From contig CAKVDS010000018.1 of assembly GCA_934726455.1 (NCBI GenBank), forward strand, positions 1 through 40,489: 40,489 nt of DNA, given 5' to 3'. Both the position numbers and the translations under genes were made by a program. The notes beneath the pieces are model-generated. The model made no database searches. It saw only the letters and a program-made list of their open reading frames with translations, and was not told the DNA's origin. This DNA is from an uncultured Bacteroidales bacterium. GTDB lineage: Bacteria; Bacteroidota; Bacteroidia; Bacteroidales; UBA932. This document shows, piece after piece, positions 7,338 through 15,369 of the stretch; position 1 is the first letter of the stretch; each line of letters opens with the position of its first letter.

Positions 7338-8821
7338 TATACGTAAGCTCCCATTTTCAGGATGTTGGCCTCACCTTCGGTGAGATACCTCCATTCGCCT
7401 TTCTTGAGGCCTTTCTTGGTGAGACCTGCGAAGTATACGCGGTCGAGGGCTTTCACCGTGTAGCCGAGGGACTCGAAGATGCGGCGTACCACCCTGTTTT
7501 TGCCAGAATGGATCTCGATGCCGAGCTTGCGCTTGTCATTAGGGTCGATGTATTCGAGTTCGTCGGCATTGACCTCGCCGTCTGTGAGGGTCACTCCGCT
7601 GAGGATCTTGTCAAAGTCTTCCTGGGAGAGTTCCCTGTCGAGGGCGACCTGATAGATCTTCTTCTTGTCATAGGCCGGATGGGTCAGGCGCTCGGCAATC
7701 TCTCCGTCATTGGTGAGGAGAAGCACTCCTGTAGTGTTCTTGTCGAGCCTGCCTACCGGGTATACGCGGGACGAGCATCCCTTGATGAGATCGATTACGG
7801 TCTTCTCCGCGTGAGGATCGCTGGCAGTGGTGACAAAGCCTTTCGGCTTGTTCATTATGATGTAGACTTTCTCTTCTCCCTTGAGCCTTTCACCGTTGAA
7901 ACGGATGTCGTCTGTCTGGACATTGACTTTTGTCCCGAGTTCGGTGACCACTTCTCCGTTGACGGTCACGACGCCCGCCTGTATGAGGGTGTCAGCCTCA
8001 CGGCGTGAGCATACGCCTGAATTGGCGATGAACTTGTTGAGACGTACAACGTCCTTTACCGGAGAATCGAATGTCTCGGCCGCCTCGTTGCCGTTGACTA
8101 TAGGGCGGCGCTCCAGCATCCTGTTGATTCCCTCGCTTGTCTCTTTGTTGAAATGTGATACCGGCTTCGGGCCTTTCTTTCCGCCCTTCTTTGCGCCGAA
8201 CGGCTTCTTGCCGAAGCGGTCCTGCCCTCCGAATGATGGCCTGCCACCTGCCGGACGCGGCCTGCGGTCTCCTCCGAATGACGGTCTTCCGCCTTCCTGA
8301 CGGTTTTCTCCGTATCCTCCGCGATTCTCGCCATATTGGCGCGGCCTGCGGTCAGAGTAACCTCCACGGTTCTCTCCGTAGCTTCTTCTTTCTCCGGACG
8401 GCCTGTCCCCGTAGTTCCCACGGTTCTCTCCGTACCCTCCGCGGTTTTCGCCATATTGGCGCGGCCTGCGGTCGGAGTATCCTCCACGGTTCTCACCGTA
8501 GCTTCTTCTTTCTCCGGACGGGCGGTCCCCGTAGTTCCCGCGGTTCTCTCCGTATCCTCCGCGATTCTCGCCATATTGGCGCGGCTTGCGGTCGGAGTAT
8601 CCGCCACGATTGTCATAATGTCCGCCACGGTTCTCACCATAGCCTCTGTTCTCGCCGTACTGGCGCGGCCTGCGCTCTCCGAAGCTGCGCTGAGCTTCTC
8701 CGGCATTGTCACTGCGCTCGCTGAAATTGAACTCGACTTTCTCGAAATTTGAACGGTCCTGGTTCTGTACAGCAGCTTTCCTTGGTCTAAGTTTCCGGCC
8801 TTCCTTTGTAAACTGGTCCAT
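7337..8821 (-). CDS. rluB: RsuA/RluB-family pseudouridine synthase with a long Arg-Gly-Tyr-rich repeat arm
   Basis: Makes pseudouridine in rRNA (RluB of E. coli acts on 23S position 2605; the exact target here is inferred). Order: basic N-terminus, low-complexity repeats rich in G, R, Y, N and E (about 50-220), S4 RNA-binding domain (about 260-305), catalytic domain with GRLDKNTTGVLLLTNDG, catalytic Asp D361 (one less if counted from the ATG used here). The ordinary enzyme is 240-300 aa; the extra 220 residues are an RGG-like arm, a feature seen in other Bacteroidetes. Two identical 40-residue blocks occur in it. I place the start at ATG 8821; an in-frame GTG at 8824 would overlap the tonB stop by one base. 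Numbering differs by one between the two. Confidence 0.88.
   Translation of the reverse strand: MDQFTKEGRKLRPRKAAVQNQDRSNFEKVEFNFSERSDNAGEAQRSFGERRPRQYGENRGYGENRGGHYDNRGGYSDRKPRQYGENRGGYGENRGNYGDRPSGERRSYGENRGGYSDRRPRQYGENRGGYGENRGNYGDRPSGERRSYGENRGGYSDRRPRQYGENRGGYGENRQEGGRPSFGGDRRPRPAGGRPSFGGQDRFGKKPFGAKKGGKKGPKPVSHFNKETSEGINRMLERRPIVNGNEAAETFDSPVKDVVRLNKFIANSGVCSRREADTLIQAGVVTVNGEVVTELGTKVNVQTDDIRFNGERLKGEEKVYIIMNKPKGFVTTASDPHAEKTVIDLIKGCSSRVYPVGRLDKNTTGVLLLTNDGEIAERLTHPAYDKKKIYQVALDRELSQEDFDKILSGVTLTDGEVNADELEYIDPNDKRKLGIEIHSGKNRVVRRIFESLGYTVKALDRVYFAGLTKKGLKKGEWRYLTEGEANILKMGAYV
8300..8584 (-). repeat. 120-bp in-frame tandem repeat in rluB
   Basis: Codons 81-120 and 121-160 (long numbering) encode identical 40-residue blocks starting PRQYGENRGGYGENRGNYGD, followed by a partial third copy to about codon 175. 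Each block is built from shorter YGENRGG/YSDRR units. The DNA copies differ by a few silent bases, so the repeat is under protein-level constraint or recently expanded. Confidence 0.9.
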
Positions 8822-8823
8822 CA

Positions 8824-9606
8824 CTACTTAAGATTAAAATAATAAGTTATTTTGCCCTCCTGCATGGCAGGCGCGTCTGTGCTCATGTTGAAATGAGTCT
8901 GCATCGCCGCGTTTCTTGCGGCTGCGTGGAGGGCCTTGTTTAAAACAGTGGTGCCGTCGCCTCCCGGCACGGCTTTAACCACGTTGCCGTAGTTATCCAC
9001 CCATATATCTACAACGACTGTGCCGCTTTCCTGCACATTATAAGCCGGTCTCGGTATGTTCCCGACTGTATTGCGGCCGCGCAGATGCGCGTTCGGCTTG
9101 CCGTCTGTTCTTCCGTTTCCCGTGTTTCCGCCGCTCTGTCCCGCCTTGTGCCTGTCCGAGCTTTTGTCTGCGGCGTGGGATGCGGTGAGCGTGGTGTCTT
9201 TTTTTGCCATCCCCGGAAATGCCGCTCTCGGGTCGAGTTCGGGCTCTTTCGGGGTGTCCGGTGTGTCTGCGGGTACATCCCCGAAGCCGTCCGGTTTCGT
9301 CTGAGGGGTGAGGTTCTGCCTGTCAGCGACATCCGGAGACTCGCTCTTCTGTACGAGATTCACCGGATTTGTCCTGTCGGGGTCTTCCGCTCTTGGAGCT
9401 GAACCCTTGTATTCCTGTACCGGCACTTCCAAGTCATCCGAGAAATCGATGAGCATCGTCTTCTCTTCAGGTGGAGGATAGATGTATTTCAGGCCTGTGA
9501 ATGAGACAAGCGTCAGCGCCGCCGCATGGACAACCACCGTCAGACATATGCCTGTAAGGGCGGCGATGCGGCCATCACTTGGTTTGCTGTCTCTTTTGTC
9601 CTGCAT
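8824..9606 (-). CDS. tonB: Energy transducer TonB-like protein
   Basis: Links the proton-driven ExbB-ExbD motor to outer-membrane receptors. One N-terminal membrane segment (about 13-38), a proline- and charge-rich periplasmic linker (about 45-165) and a small C-terminal domain (about 185-260) with GTVVVDIWVDNYGNV, the usual TonB/TolA fold start. It lies directly after exbB and exbD with one-base overlaps, which supports the assignment. It could serve a TolA-like envelope role instead, since an exbBD-tonB set embedded with housekeeping genes is often the general one. Confidence 0.85.
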   Translation of the reverse strand: MQDKRDSKPSDGRIAALTGICLTVVVHAAALTLVSFTGLKYIYPPPEEKTMLIDFSDDLEVPVQEYKGSAPRAEDPDRTNPVNLVQKSESPDVADRQNLTPQTKPDGFGDVPADTPDTPKEPELDPRAAFPGMAKKDTTLTASHAADKSSDRHKAGQSGGNTGNGRTDGKPNAHLRGRNTVGNIPRPAYNVQESGTVVVDIWVDNYGNVVKAVPGGDGTTVLNKALHAAARNAAMQTHFNMSTDAPAMQEGKITYYFNLK

Positions 9607-10016
9607 TATTCCGCTTGGGTTGCCAATATCACTTTATAGTGGTTGCGCTTCGCTATGTTCATCACCTGCACTATTTCGCCTACGGGGACGCTCTCATCGG
9701 AGTATATGGCGAATGTGGGGTCTTCTTCGTTCTGGAGCAGGCCCACCAGCTCGTCCTCGACTTCCGTCAGGGGCACGGGGGTCTGGCTGCCGTTGACATG
9801 GAAAGTGTAGCGGTCGTCTCCCCAGTCCTTTATGGATACGCTCGCAGTGGCCTTTGCCCCTACCTGTCCGGTGCTCTTCGGGAGCAGCAGTTTCAGCGCG
9901 TTGGGGTTGACCAGAGTAGAGGTCACGAGGAAGAATATCAGCAGGAGGAACACGATGTCCGTCATGGAGGACATCGAGAAGTTCGGATCTGCTTTTGTGA
10001 TTCTCCTTAGTGCCAT
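9606..10016 (-). CDS. exbD: Biopolymer transport protein ExbD/TolR family
   Basis: Proton-channel subunit of the TonB motor. A single membrane segment near residues 15-37 (MTDIVFLLLIFFLVTSTLV) carries the conserved Asp (D19), followed by a periplasmic domain. Length 136 aa is normal. ATG overlaps the exbB stop by one base. Confidence 0.93.
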   Translation of the reverse strand: MALRRITKADPNFSMSSMTDIVFLLLIFFLVTSTLVNPNALKLLLPKSTGQVGAKATASVSIKDWGDDRYTFHVNGSQTPVPLTEVEDELVGLLQNEEDPTFAIYSDESVPVGEIVQVMNIAKRNHYKVILATQAE

Positions 10017-10714
10017 TATCTTATCTCCTTGTTGGCGGCTGCCGGTTCTTCGAGAGCATCCATCAGCTGGATGGTTGCGTTCTCCATATTGAAAACGAGG
10101 CTTGATACCTTGGCGGAGAGGAAGTTGTAGCCGAAGTAGGCGAGGATTCCCACGATGAGTCCGCCGACTGTGGTGATCATGGCCGTGTAGATGCCGCCGG
10201 AAAGCAGGGTGATGTCGATGTTGTTGCCGGCATTGGACATGTTGAAGAACGCCTGTACCATGCCGAGCACGGTGCCGAGGAAGCCTATCATCGGGGCACC
10301 TCCTGAAATCGTGGCGAGATAAGGCAGACTTGCCTCAAGCTTGGCGACCTCCATGTTGCCGGTGTTCTCCACGGCGGACTGGATGTCGGCCATCGGTTTG
10401 CCTATGTGTGCCAATCCGTTCTCGACCATCCTTGCCACAGGTGTGTCGTATTTGGTGCAGAGAGTCCTTGCGGACTTGATTTTCCCTTCGTGGATGTAGT
10501 CCCTGATATCGTTCATGAAGTCTTTGTCAAGTTTGCCCGCCTGGCGTATCTGCCACCACTTCTTGCCGAAGATGTAGATTGCAATGATGGAGAGTGCGAG
10601 CAGCACCCACATGAGAGGACCGCCTTTGGCGGCCATCTCAATAAGAGAGTATGACATCTCCTGCGGTGCCGGGACCGCTTCAGCGATGTCTGTCTGGAGC
10701 AAATTGAAAAGCAT
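10016..10714 (-). CDS. exbB: MotA/TolQ/ExbB proton channel protein
   Basis: Inner-membrane channel subunit that assembles with ExbD and drives TonB. Three membrane segments are visible: about 33-50, 145-170 and 180-205, the last two with the family pattern GAPMIGFLGTVLGMVQAF and TAMITTVGGLIVGI. First gene of the six-gene operon ending with parC. A -7 box TATCTTTG (10733-10740) lies just upstream, giving a very short leader. Confidence 0.93.
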   Translation of the reverse strand: MLFNLLQTDIAEAVPAPQEMSYSLIEMAAKGGPLMWVLLALSIIAIYIFGKKWWQIRQAGKLDKDFMNDIRDYIHEGKIKSARTLCTKYDTPVARMVENGLAHIGKPMADIQSAVENTGNMEVAKLEASLPYLATISGGAPMIGFLGTVLGMVQAFFNMSNAGNNIDITLLSGGIYTAMITTVGGLIVGILAYFGYNFLSAKVSSLVFNMENATIQLMDALEEPAAANKEIR

Positions 10715-10732
10715 ATGAATCTGAATTTAATA

Positions 10733-10740
10733 CAAAGATA
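10733..10740 (-). promoter_or_regulatory. -7 element upstream of exbB
   Basis: Minus-strand TATCTTTG matches TAnnTTTG. No clear TTTG stands at the usual 19-21 bp distance, so the promoter is plausible but incomplete. Confidence 0.45.
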
Positions 10741-10755
10741 CTCAAAAAATCGGAT

Positions 10756-11553
10756 TTATTCGTAATCGACACGTGACAAGAACAGTGCGTGCCCCGGCAC
10801 GCTCTCTCCGGCGGAACATCTCCGGCTGCATCTTTCGCGTCCGGAGTCCGGGGCGAGGATGAGTGATGCGAAGTCGTCCACGCTTCTCTTGCCCCTGCCG
10901 ACTTCAAGCAGGGTGCCGACGACGGCGCGTACCATGTTCCTCAAGAACCTGTCCGCGCTGATGCGGAACTCCCAATAGAGGTCTTCTCCTCCCTTCTCGA
11001 TGCCGAAGGTGGATATCACCGGGGTGTACGGCTTCCACAAAGCCCGGCTTACGGTGCAGACGGATGTCTTGACGTCGGAACCGGTCTTCTCGAAGCAGCT
11101 GAAGTCGTGCGTGCCTTCGAGCAGGGCTGCGGCGCGGTTCATCCTGTCGAAATCCAGATGCGGATAGGTGTACAGATATGAAAATCCCGCCACGAAAGGG
11201 TCCTTTGTGCGATGCAGGAAATAGGTGTATTCGCGCTGGGAGGCATCGAATCTGGCGTGGAATTCCCCGTCTGACGGACGTATTGATATGACGGCTATTC
11301 CGTCTGGCAGGATGGCATTTAATTTGCAGACCAAACGCTTCGCGTCAAGCACTTCCGGGGCGTCGAAGTGGGCGATGTATCCCACTGCGTTGACTCCGGC
11401 GTCCGTGCGTCCAGCGCCGGTGACGGCGATGTCGTGCCGGAGGAGTGTCCGCAAGGCGGTTTCGAGAGCCTTCTGGATGCTCGGGGCGGAAGGTTGGATC
11501 TGCCATCCGTGGAAGGCTTTGCCGCAGTAGGACAACATGATCATGTAACGCAT
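10756..11553 (-). CDS. truA: tRNA pseudouridine(38-40) synthase TruA
   Basis: Converts uridines 38-40 of the tRNA anticodon arm to pseudouridine. The start MRYMIMLSYCGKAFHGWQ is the typical TruA N-terminus. The catalytic Asp is D51 in GAGRTDAGVNA; the second half has RFLRNMVRAVVGTL, the conserved C-terminal helix. Length 265 aa is normal. It is divergent from moxR with only 26 bp between the start codons. Confidence 0.96.
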   Translation of the reverse strand: MRYMIMLSYCGKAFHGWQIQPSAPSIQKALETALRTLLRHDIAVTGAGRTDAGVNAVGYIAHFDAPEVLDAKRLVCKLNAILPDGIAVISIRPSDGEFHARFDASQREYTYFLHRTKDPFVAGFSYLYTYPHLDFDRMNRAAALLEGTHDFSCFEKTGSDVKTSVCTVSRALWKPYTPVISTFGIEKGGEDLYWEFRISADRFLRNMVRAVVGTLLEVGRGKRSVDDFASLILAPDSGRERCSRRCSAGESVPGHALFLSRVDYE

Positions 11554-11561
11554 AATGTTTG

Positions 11562-11593
11562 CAAAAATAGATAAATAATATGGAAAGTGTAAA
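11562..11593 (-). promoter_or_regulatory. Candidate truA promoter overlapping the start of moxR
   Basis: Minus-strand -7 TATTTTTG (11562-11569), 20-bp spacer, -33 TTTA (11590-11593; one mismatch to TTTG). The -33 box is inside the first codons of moxR, so the two divergent units share this DNA. Confidence 0.5.
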
Positions 11594-12572
11594 TATCAGG
11601 GAACTCAACGACCGCATCCAGCAGGAGAGCGGATTCGTGGACATGCTCTCCCTGGAGATGGGCAAGGTGATTGTGGGGCAGAAGCATCTGGTGGAAGACC
11701 TGCTCATCGCTCTTCTGGCTGACGGACATATTCTGCTTGAGGGAGTGCCGGGGCTTGCCAAGACATTGGCCATCAGTACTCTTGCAAAGGCGGTGGATGC
11801 CAAGTTCAACCGTATCCAGTTCACCCCGGATCTGCTTCCGGCCGATGTGACCGGCACCTTGATCTATTCCCAGAAGGCGGAGGCTTTTGAGGTTCATAAA
11901 GGGCCGGTGTTCGCCAATTTCGTGCTTGCGGATGAGATCAACAGGGCTCCGGCCAAGGTTCAGGCCGCTCTGCTTGAAGCGATGCAGGAGCGTCAGGTGA
12001 CCATCGGCGACAGTACCTATCCGCTTCCGGAGCCGTTCCTCGTGATGGCTACCCAGAACCCTATAGAGCAGGAGGGGACATACCCTCTCCCCGAGGCGCA
12101 GGTGGACCGGTTCATGCTCAAGGTCGTGGTTGATTATCCGAGCCGCGATGAGGAGAGGCTTATCGTGCGCATGAACAACAGCGGAGACTTCCCGCAGCCG
12201 TCCAAGGTTGTGGGCCCGCAGGATATCATCAAGGCAAGAGAGGTTGTGCGGGAGGTCTACATGGACGAAAAGATAGAGCGGTATATTGTCGACATCGTGT
12301 ATGCTACCCGCAGACCGGAGGATTACGGGCTTGCGGAGTTGAAAGGTTTGATTTCTTACGGGGCTTCTCCGCGTGCCAGCATAAGCCTGTCAATGGCATC
12401 CAAGGCCTATGCTTTCATCAAGAGACGTGGGTATGTGATACCGGAGGATGTGCGTGCGGTGTGCCCGGATGTGCTCCGCCACAGGATAGGTTTGACGTAT
12501 GAGGCGGAGGCTGAAAATGTCGTGCCTGAGCAGATAATCGAAAAGATCATAAATGCCGTCATCGTCCCATAG
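11580..12572 (+). CDS. MoxR-family AAA+ ATPase, first gene of the bat operon
   Basis: Chaperone-like AAA+ ATPase that, in related systems, acts with VWA-domain proteins on protein complexes or metal-centre assembly. Walker A is GVPGLAKT (55-62), Walker B LADEINRAP with D118-E119, and sensor ATQNPIEQEGTYPLPEAQ is conserved. Length 330 aa is normal. It leads seven co-directional genes that overlap or nearly touch; the next gene starts 20 bp before this one ends. The role in aerotolerance is known from Bacteroides fragilis bat mutants; the molecular substrate is unknown. Confidence 0.93.
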   Translation: MESVNIRELNDRIQQESGFVDMLSLEMGKVIVGQKHLVEDLLIALLADGHILLEGVPGLAKTLAISTLAKAVDAKFNRIQFTPDLLPADVTGTLIYSQKAEAFEVHKGPVFANFVLADEINRAPAKVQAALLEAMQERQVTIGDSTYPLPEPFLVMATQNPIEQEGTYPLPEAQVDRFMLKVVVDYPSRDEERLIVRMNNSGDFPQPSKVVGPQDIIKAREVVREVYMDEKIERYIVDIVYATRRPEDYGLAELKGLISYGASPRASISLSMASKAYAFIKRRGYVIPEDVRAVCPDVLRHRIGLTYEAEAENVVPEQIIEKIINAVIVP

Positions 12573-13452
12573 CGCAACTTCTGATCTGCTCAAGAAGGTC
12601 AGGAAAATCGAGATCCGGACAAAGGCTCTCTCCCATCAGATTTTCGCCGGTGAATACCATTCTGCCTTCAAAGGGCGCGGAATGGCGTTCAGTGAAGTGC
12701 GTGAGTATCAGTGGGGAGACGATGTCCGCTCTATGGACTGGAATGTCACCGCCCGTCTCCGTGCTCCTTATGTCAAGGTTTTCGAGGAGGAGAGGGAGCT
12801 GACGGTGGTGCTGCTTGTCGATGTCAGCCGCTCCGGGCTTTTCGGGACTGCGGTCCAGACAAAGCGTGACATGATAGCGGAGATTGCGGCTGTACTGACA
12901 TACAGTGCGCTTCTCAACAATGACAAGGTCGGAGTGCTGTTCTTTTCTGACAAGGTCGAGAAGTTCATCCCGCCGCGCAAGGGGAGGACACACCTGCTGC
13001 GCGTGATACGCGAGATGATTGAGCTTCAGCCGTCTTCTGACGGCACGGACATAACGGAAGCTCTGCGTTATATGACTAATGCCATCAAGAAAAGGTGTAC
13101 GGCATTCCTTCTGAGTGATCTGCTTGATGTGGACGGGAACGCCGCACCGCGATATGAAGAAGGCCTGAAAGTGGCCGCAGGGCGCCATGATCTGAGCGTG
13201 ATAAAAGTCCATGACCCCAGAGAACGGACCATACCGGCCATGGGGCTGGTGCATGTGAAAGACAGCGAGACAGGGAAGGCCGCGTGGATAAACACGGACA
13301 GCCGCAAGGTGCGTGAGGCTTATTCCTCATGGTTCTCCGCGCTCGCGCGTAATGAGGCTGCTCTGTTCAACAAATATGGTATAGACAATGTAGATATCGC
13401 CACGGACTCTGACTATGTCAAGGGGCTGATGGCATTGTTTTCCCGCAGATGA
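12553..13452 (+). CDS. DUF58 domain protein
   Basis: The second gene of the bat operon, always paired with MoxR in this arrangement. The DUF58 signature YQWGDDVRSMDWNVTAR lies near residues 54-70 and is followed by a VWA-like fold with VVLLVDVSRSGLFG (about 92-105), whose DxSxS motif could bind a metal. No membrane segment, so it is cytoplasmic. 299 aa. Starts inside moxR (20-bp overlap) and overlaps the next gene by ATGA. Confidence 0.9.
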   Translation: MPSSSHSATSDLLKKVRKIEIRTKALSHQIFAGEYHSAFKGRGMAFSEVREYQWGDDVRSMDWNVTARLRAPYVKVFEEERELTVVLLVDVSRSGLFGTAVQTKRDMIAEIAAVLTYSALLNNDKVGVLFFSDKVEKFIPPRKGRTHLLRVIREMIELQPSSDGTDITEALRYMTNAIKKRCTAFLLSDLLDVDGNAAPRYEEGLKVAAGRHDLSVIKVHDPRERTIPAMGLVHVKDSETGKAAWINTDSRKVREAYSSWFSALARNEAALFNKYGIDNVDIATDSDYVKGLMALFSRR

Positions 13453-14396
13453 GGTCGTTGATTCTGATATTGGCGCTTATGTTGGACGTGGTTCCTTCCG
13501 GGCAGGCTTATCTCAAGCCTTTGACCCCGAGGGATTCCGTCCTTGTCGCCGACCAGCTTGAATATGGTTTCCAGCTTGACTCGGTGAGACCGGGGACTTC
13601 TCTTGCCTTTCAGGATTTCAGCATGGCATCCAATGACACGCTCACCCTTGTAAGGAATTGGAAGATAGATACTCTCAAGAAGTCCAGCTCCGGAATGCAG
13701 ATCCGGGGCAACATAATAATCGCTCCGTTTGAAGAGGGGGAGTATACTCTTCCGCAGATTGCCGTGCGCCGGGTGGACGCCACCGGCAGGGTTGACACTC
13801 TGTTGTTTGACGCTCCGTCTTTGGAAGTCTGCACGATGCCTGTGGATACCGCCTCTTTTGTGCCTCATGACATAAAGGGGCAGATGGGGTATCCATTGAC
13901 ATTCAAGGAGATTGCGCCGTGGCTTGCCGCTTTTTGGCTTGTGGCGGTGCTTGTCATCCTCGTGGTATGTCTTGTCAAGATGAGACGTTCCCGCTCATCA
14001 GGAGAATTGCAACATAGCGATGATCCTCCTCATATTGTGGCTCTGCGCAGGCTGGACAAGTTCAGGGGTAATGTATACTGGGCTCCCGAGAAGCAGAAGG
14101 CCTTTTATTCGGGCATAACTGATGCCTTGAAAGATTACATTGAGGAACGTTTCAGGGTGGATGCTCCGGAGATGACGACATCGGAGCTTTTCTCAGCATT
14201 GAAAAAAGAAAAAGACATAAGCCCGGAGTTGTACTCGGATATGCTGCAACTGTTTGAGCGTGCCGATTTCGTCAAGTTCGCCAAGCTTATAGCCACTGAT
14301 GAGCAGAATGCCGCGGCGTTGCCTGTGGCTGTGCGCTTTGTCACCGGCACGTACCGTACAGAGCCAGAGGAGGGGCGGAAAGAAGATGAACTTTGA
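13449..14396 (+). CDS. Bat-operon membrane protein, BatD-like architecture
   Basis: 315 residues: signal peptide (1-20), a beta-rich periplasmic domain with phrases such as GTSLAFQDF and GEYTLPQIAV (about 21-135), one membrane segment (about 157-177) and a cytoplasmic alpha-helical domain (200-300). The last part, with KAFYSGITDALKDYIEERF and MTTSELFSAL, resembles the cytoplasmic end of BatD in the same operon (FYEELHKALFGYVSDKL). I infer a shorter paralogue of BatD. Homologues occupy this place between DUF58 and batA in Bacteroides. Overlaps both neighbours. Confidence 0.8.
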   Translation: MRSLILILALMLDVVPSGQAYLKPLTPRDSVLVADQLEYGFQLDSVRPGTSLAFQDFSMASNDTLTLVRNWKIDTLKKSSSGMQIRGNIIIAPFEEGEYTLPQIAVRRVDATGRVDTLLFDAPSLEVCTMPVDTASFVPHDIKGQMGYPLTFKEIAPWLAAFWLVAVLVILVVCLVKMRRSRSSGELQHSDDPPHIVALRRLDKFRGNVYWAPEKQKAFYSGITDALKDYIEERFRVDAPEMTTSELFSALKKEKDISPELYSDMLQLFERADFVKFAKLIATDEQNAAALPVAVRFVTGTYRTEPEEGRKEDEL

Positions 14397-15369
14397 GTAT
14401 CCCTATCTCCTCTGGCTGCTCCTGCTGCCCTTGTTGCTTGTGGCGCGGTATGTCTATATCGAGCTTAAGGAGCGCCGGCCTCACCTGAGGGTGTCCAAGG
14501 CTGAGCCGTGGTTGAGTGGCGGCAGGACGGTGCTTTCTCTGGTCAGGCATCTTCCTTTTGCGCTTCGCATCGCTGCATTGTCCTTGATAATCGTGGCCAT
14601 AGCGCGTCCGCGTTCCTCCACTGAGGTTGAGAAGCGTGATACAGAGGGCATCGACATAGTGCTTGCCATGGATGTGTCCACGAGTATGCTTGCGCGGGAC
14701 TTCACTCCGGACAGGCTTTCGGCCGCAAAGGACATCGCCATAGAATTCATATCCCAGAGGCCGTCCGACCGTATGGGCATAGTGGTGTTTGCCGGGGAGA
14801 GTTACACCCAATGTCCTCTGACCACGGACCGCGCCACCTTGATCAATCTGATGAAGGAGGTTCAGACAGATCTTATAGAGGACGGCACGGCAATAGGCAA
14901 CGGGCTTGCCACAGCCGTGGCGAGGATGATGGACTCTGATGCTCCGAGCCGTGTCGTGATTCTGCTTACGGACGGGGTCAACAACAGGGGAGAGATCGCT
15001 CCGATGACTGCTGCCGAGATAGCGAAGACCTATGGTATACGCGTCTACACTATAGGTGTCGGCGCCAACGGCACTGCTCCTTATCCGGTCATGACGCCAT
15101 GGGGGGTTGAGGTCCGGAACATGCAGGTGGAGATAGATGAAGAGTTGCTGAAACAGGTCGCACAGACTACCGGAGGCCGCTACTTCAGGGCTACAGACAA
15201 CACTAAACTTGCTGAAATCTACTCTGAAATCAACAAGATGGAGACAGCCCGCACGACTGTGGACAGTTTTCCAGTATATAAGGAACTTTTCGGACGCTAT
15301 GCCCTCGCCGCCCTTGTGTGCCTTATACTTGAATTGCTTATAGGACTTATGTTGAGGAGGTTGCCGTAA
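14386..15369 (+). CDS. batA: BatA, VWA-domain membrane protein
   Basis: Aerotolerance protein with two N-terminal membrane segments (about 7-26 and 56-74), a von Willebrand A domain and a C-terminal membrane helix (about 303-322). The metal site DVSTS is complete (D96, S98, S100), with LTDGVNNRG as the later Asp motif. I start at ATG 14386 (MNFEYPYLLW), where homologues begin; an in-frame start at 14299 would add 29 residues of sequence that is really the preceding gene. Overlaps that gene by 11 bp and batB by one base. Confidence 0.92.
   Translation: MNFEYPYLLWLLLLPLLLVARYVYIELKERRPHLRVSKAEPWLSGGRTVLSLVRHLPFALRIAALSLIIVAIARPRSSTEVEKRDTEGIDIVLAMDVSTSMLARDFTPDRLSAAKDIAIEFISQRPSDRMGIVVFAGESYTQCPLTTDRATLINLMKEVQTDLIEDGTAIGNGLATAVARMMDSDAPSRVVILLTDGVNNRGEIAPMTAAEIAKTYGIRVYTIGVGANGTAPYPVMTPWGVEVRNMQVEIDEELLKQVAQTTGGRYFRATDNTKLAEIYSEINKMETARTTVDSFPVYKELFGRYALAALVCLILELLIGLMLRRLP

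Noticed and set aside
6306..7346. 346-aa open frame antisense to era/parC
   Set aside because: Both era and parC are unmistakable on the other strand; this frame has no motif.
8300..8584. CRISPR-like regular repeats
   Set aside because: The repeats are in frame in rluB, contiguous without unique spacers, and encode the RGG-like arm.
8155..8724. 189-aa frame antisense to the rluB repeats
   Set aside because: It is a by-product of the repeat DNA read on the other strand.
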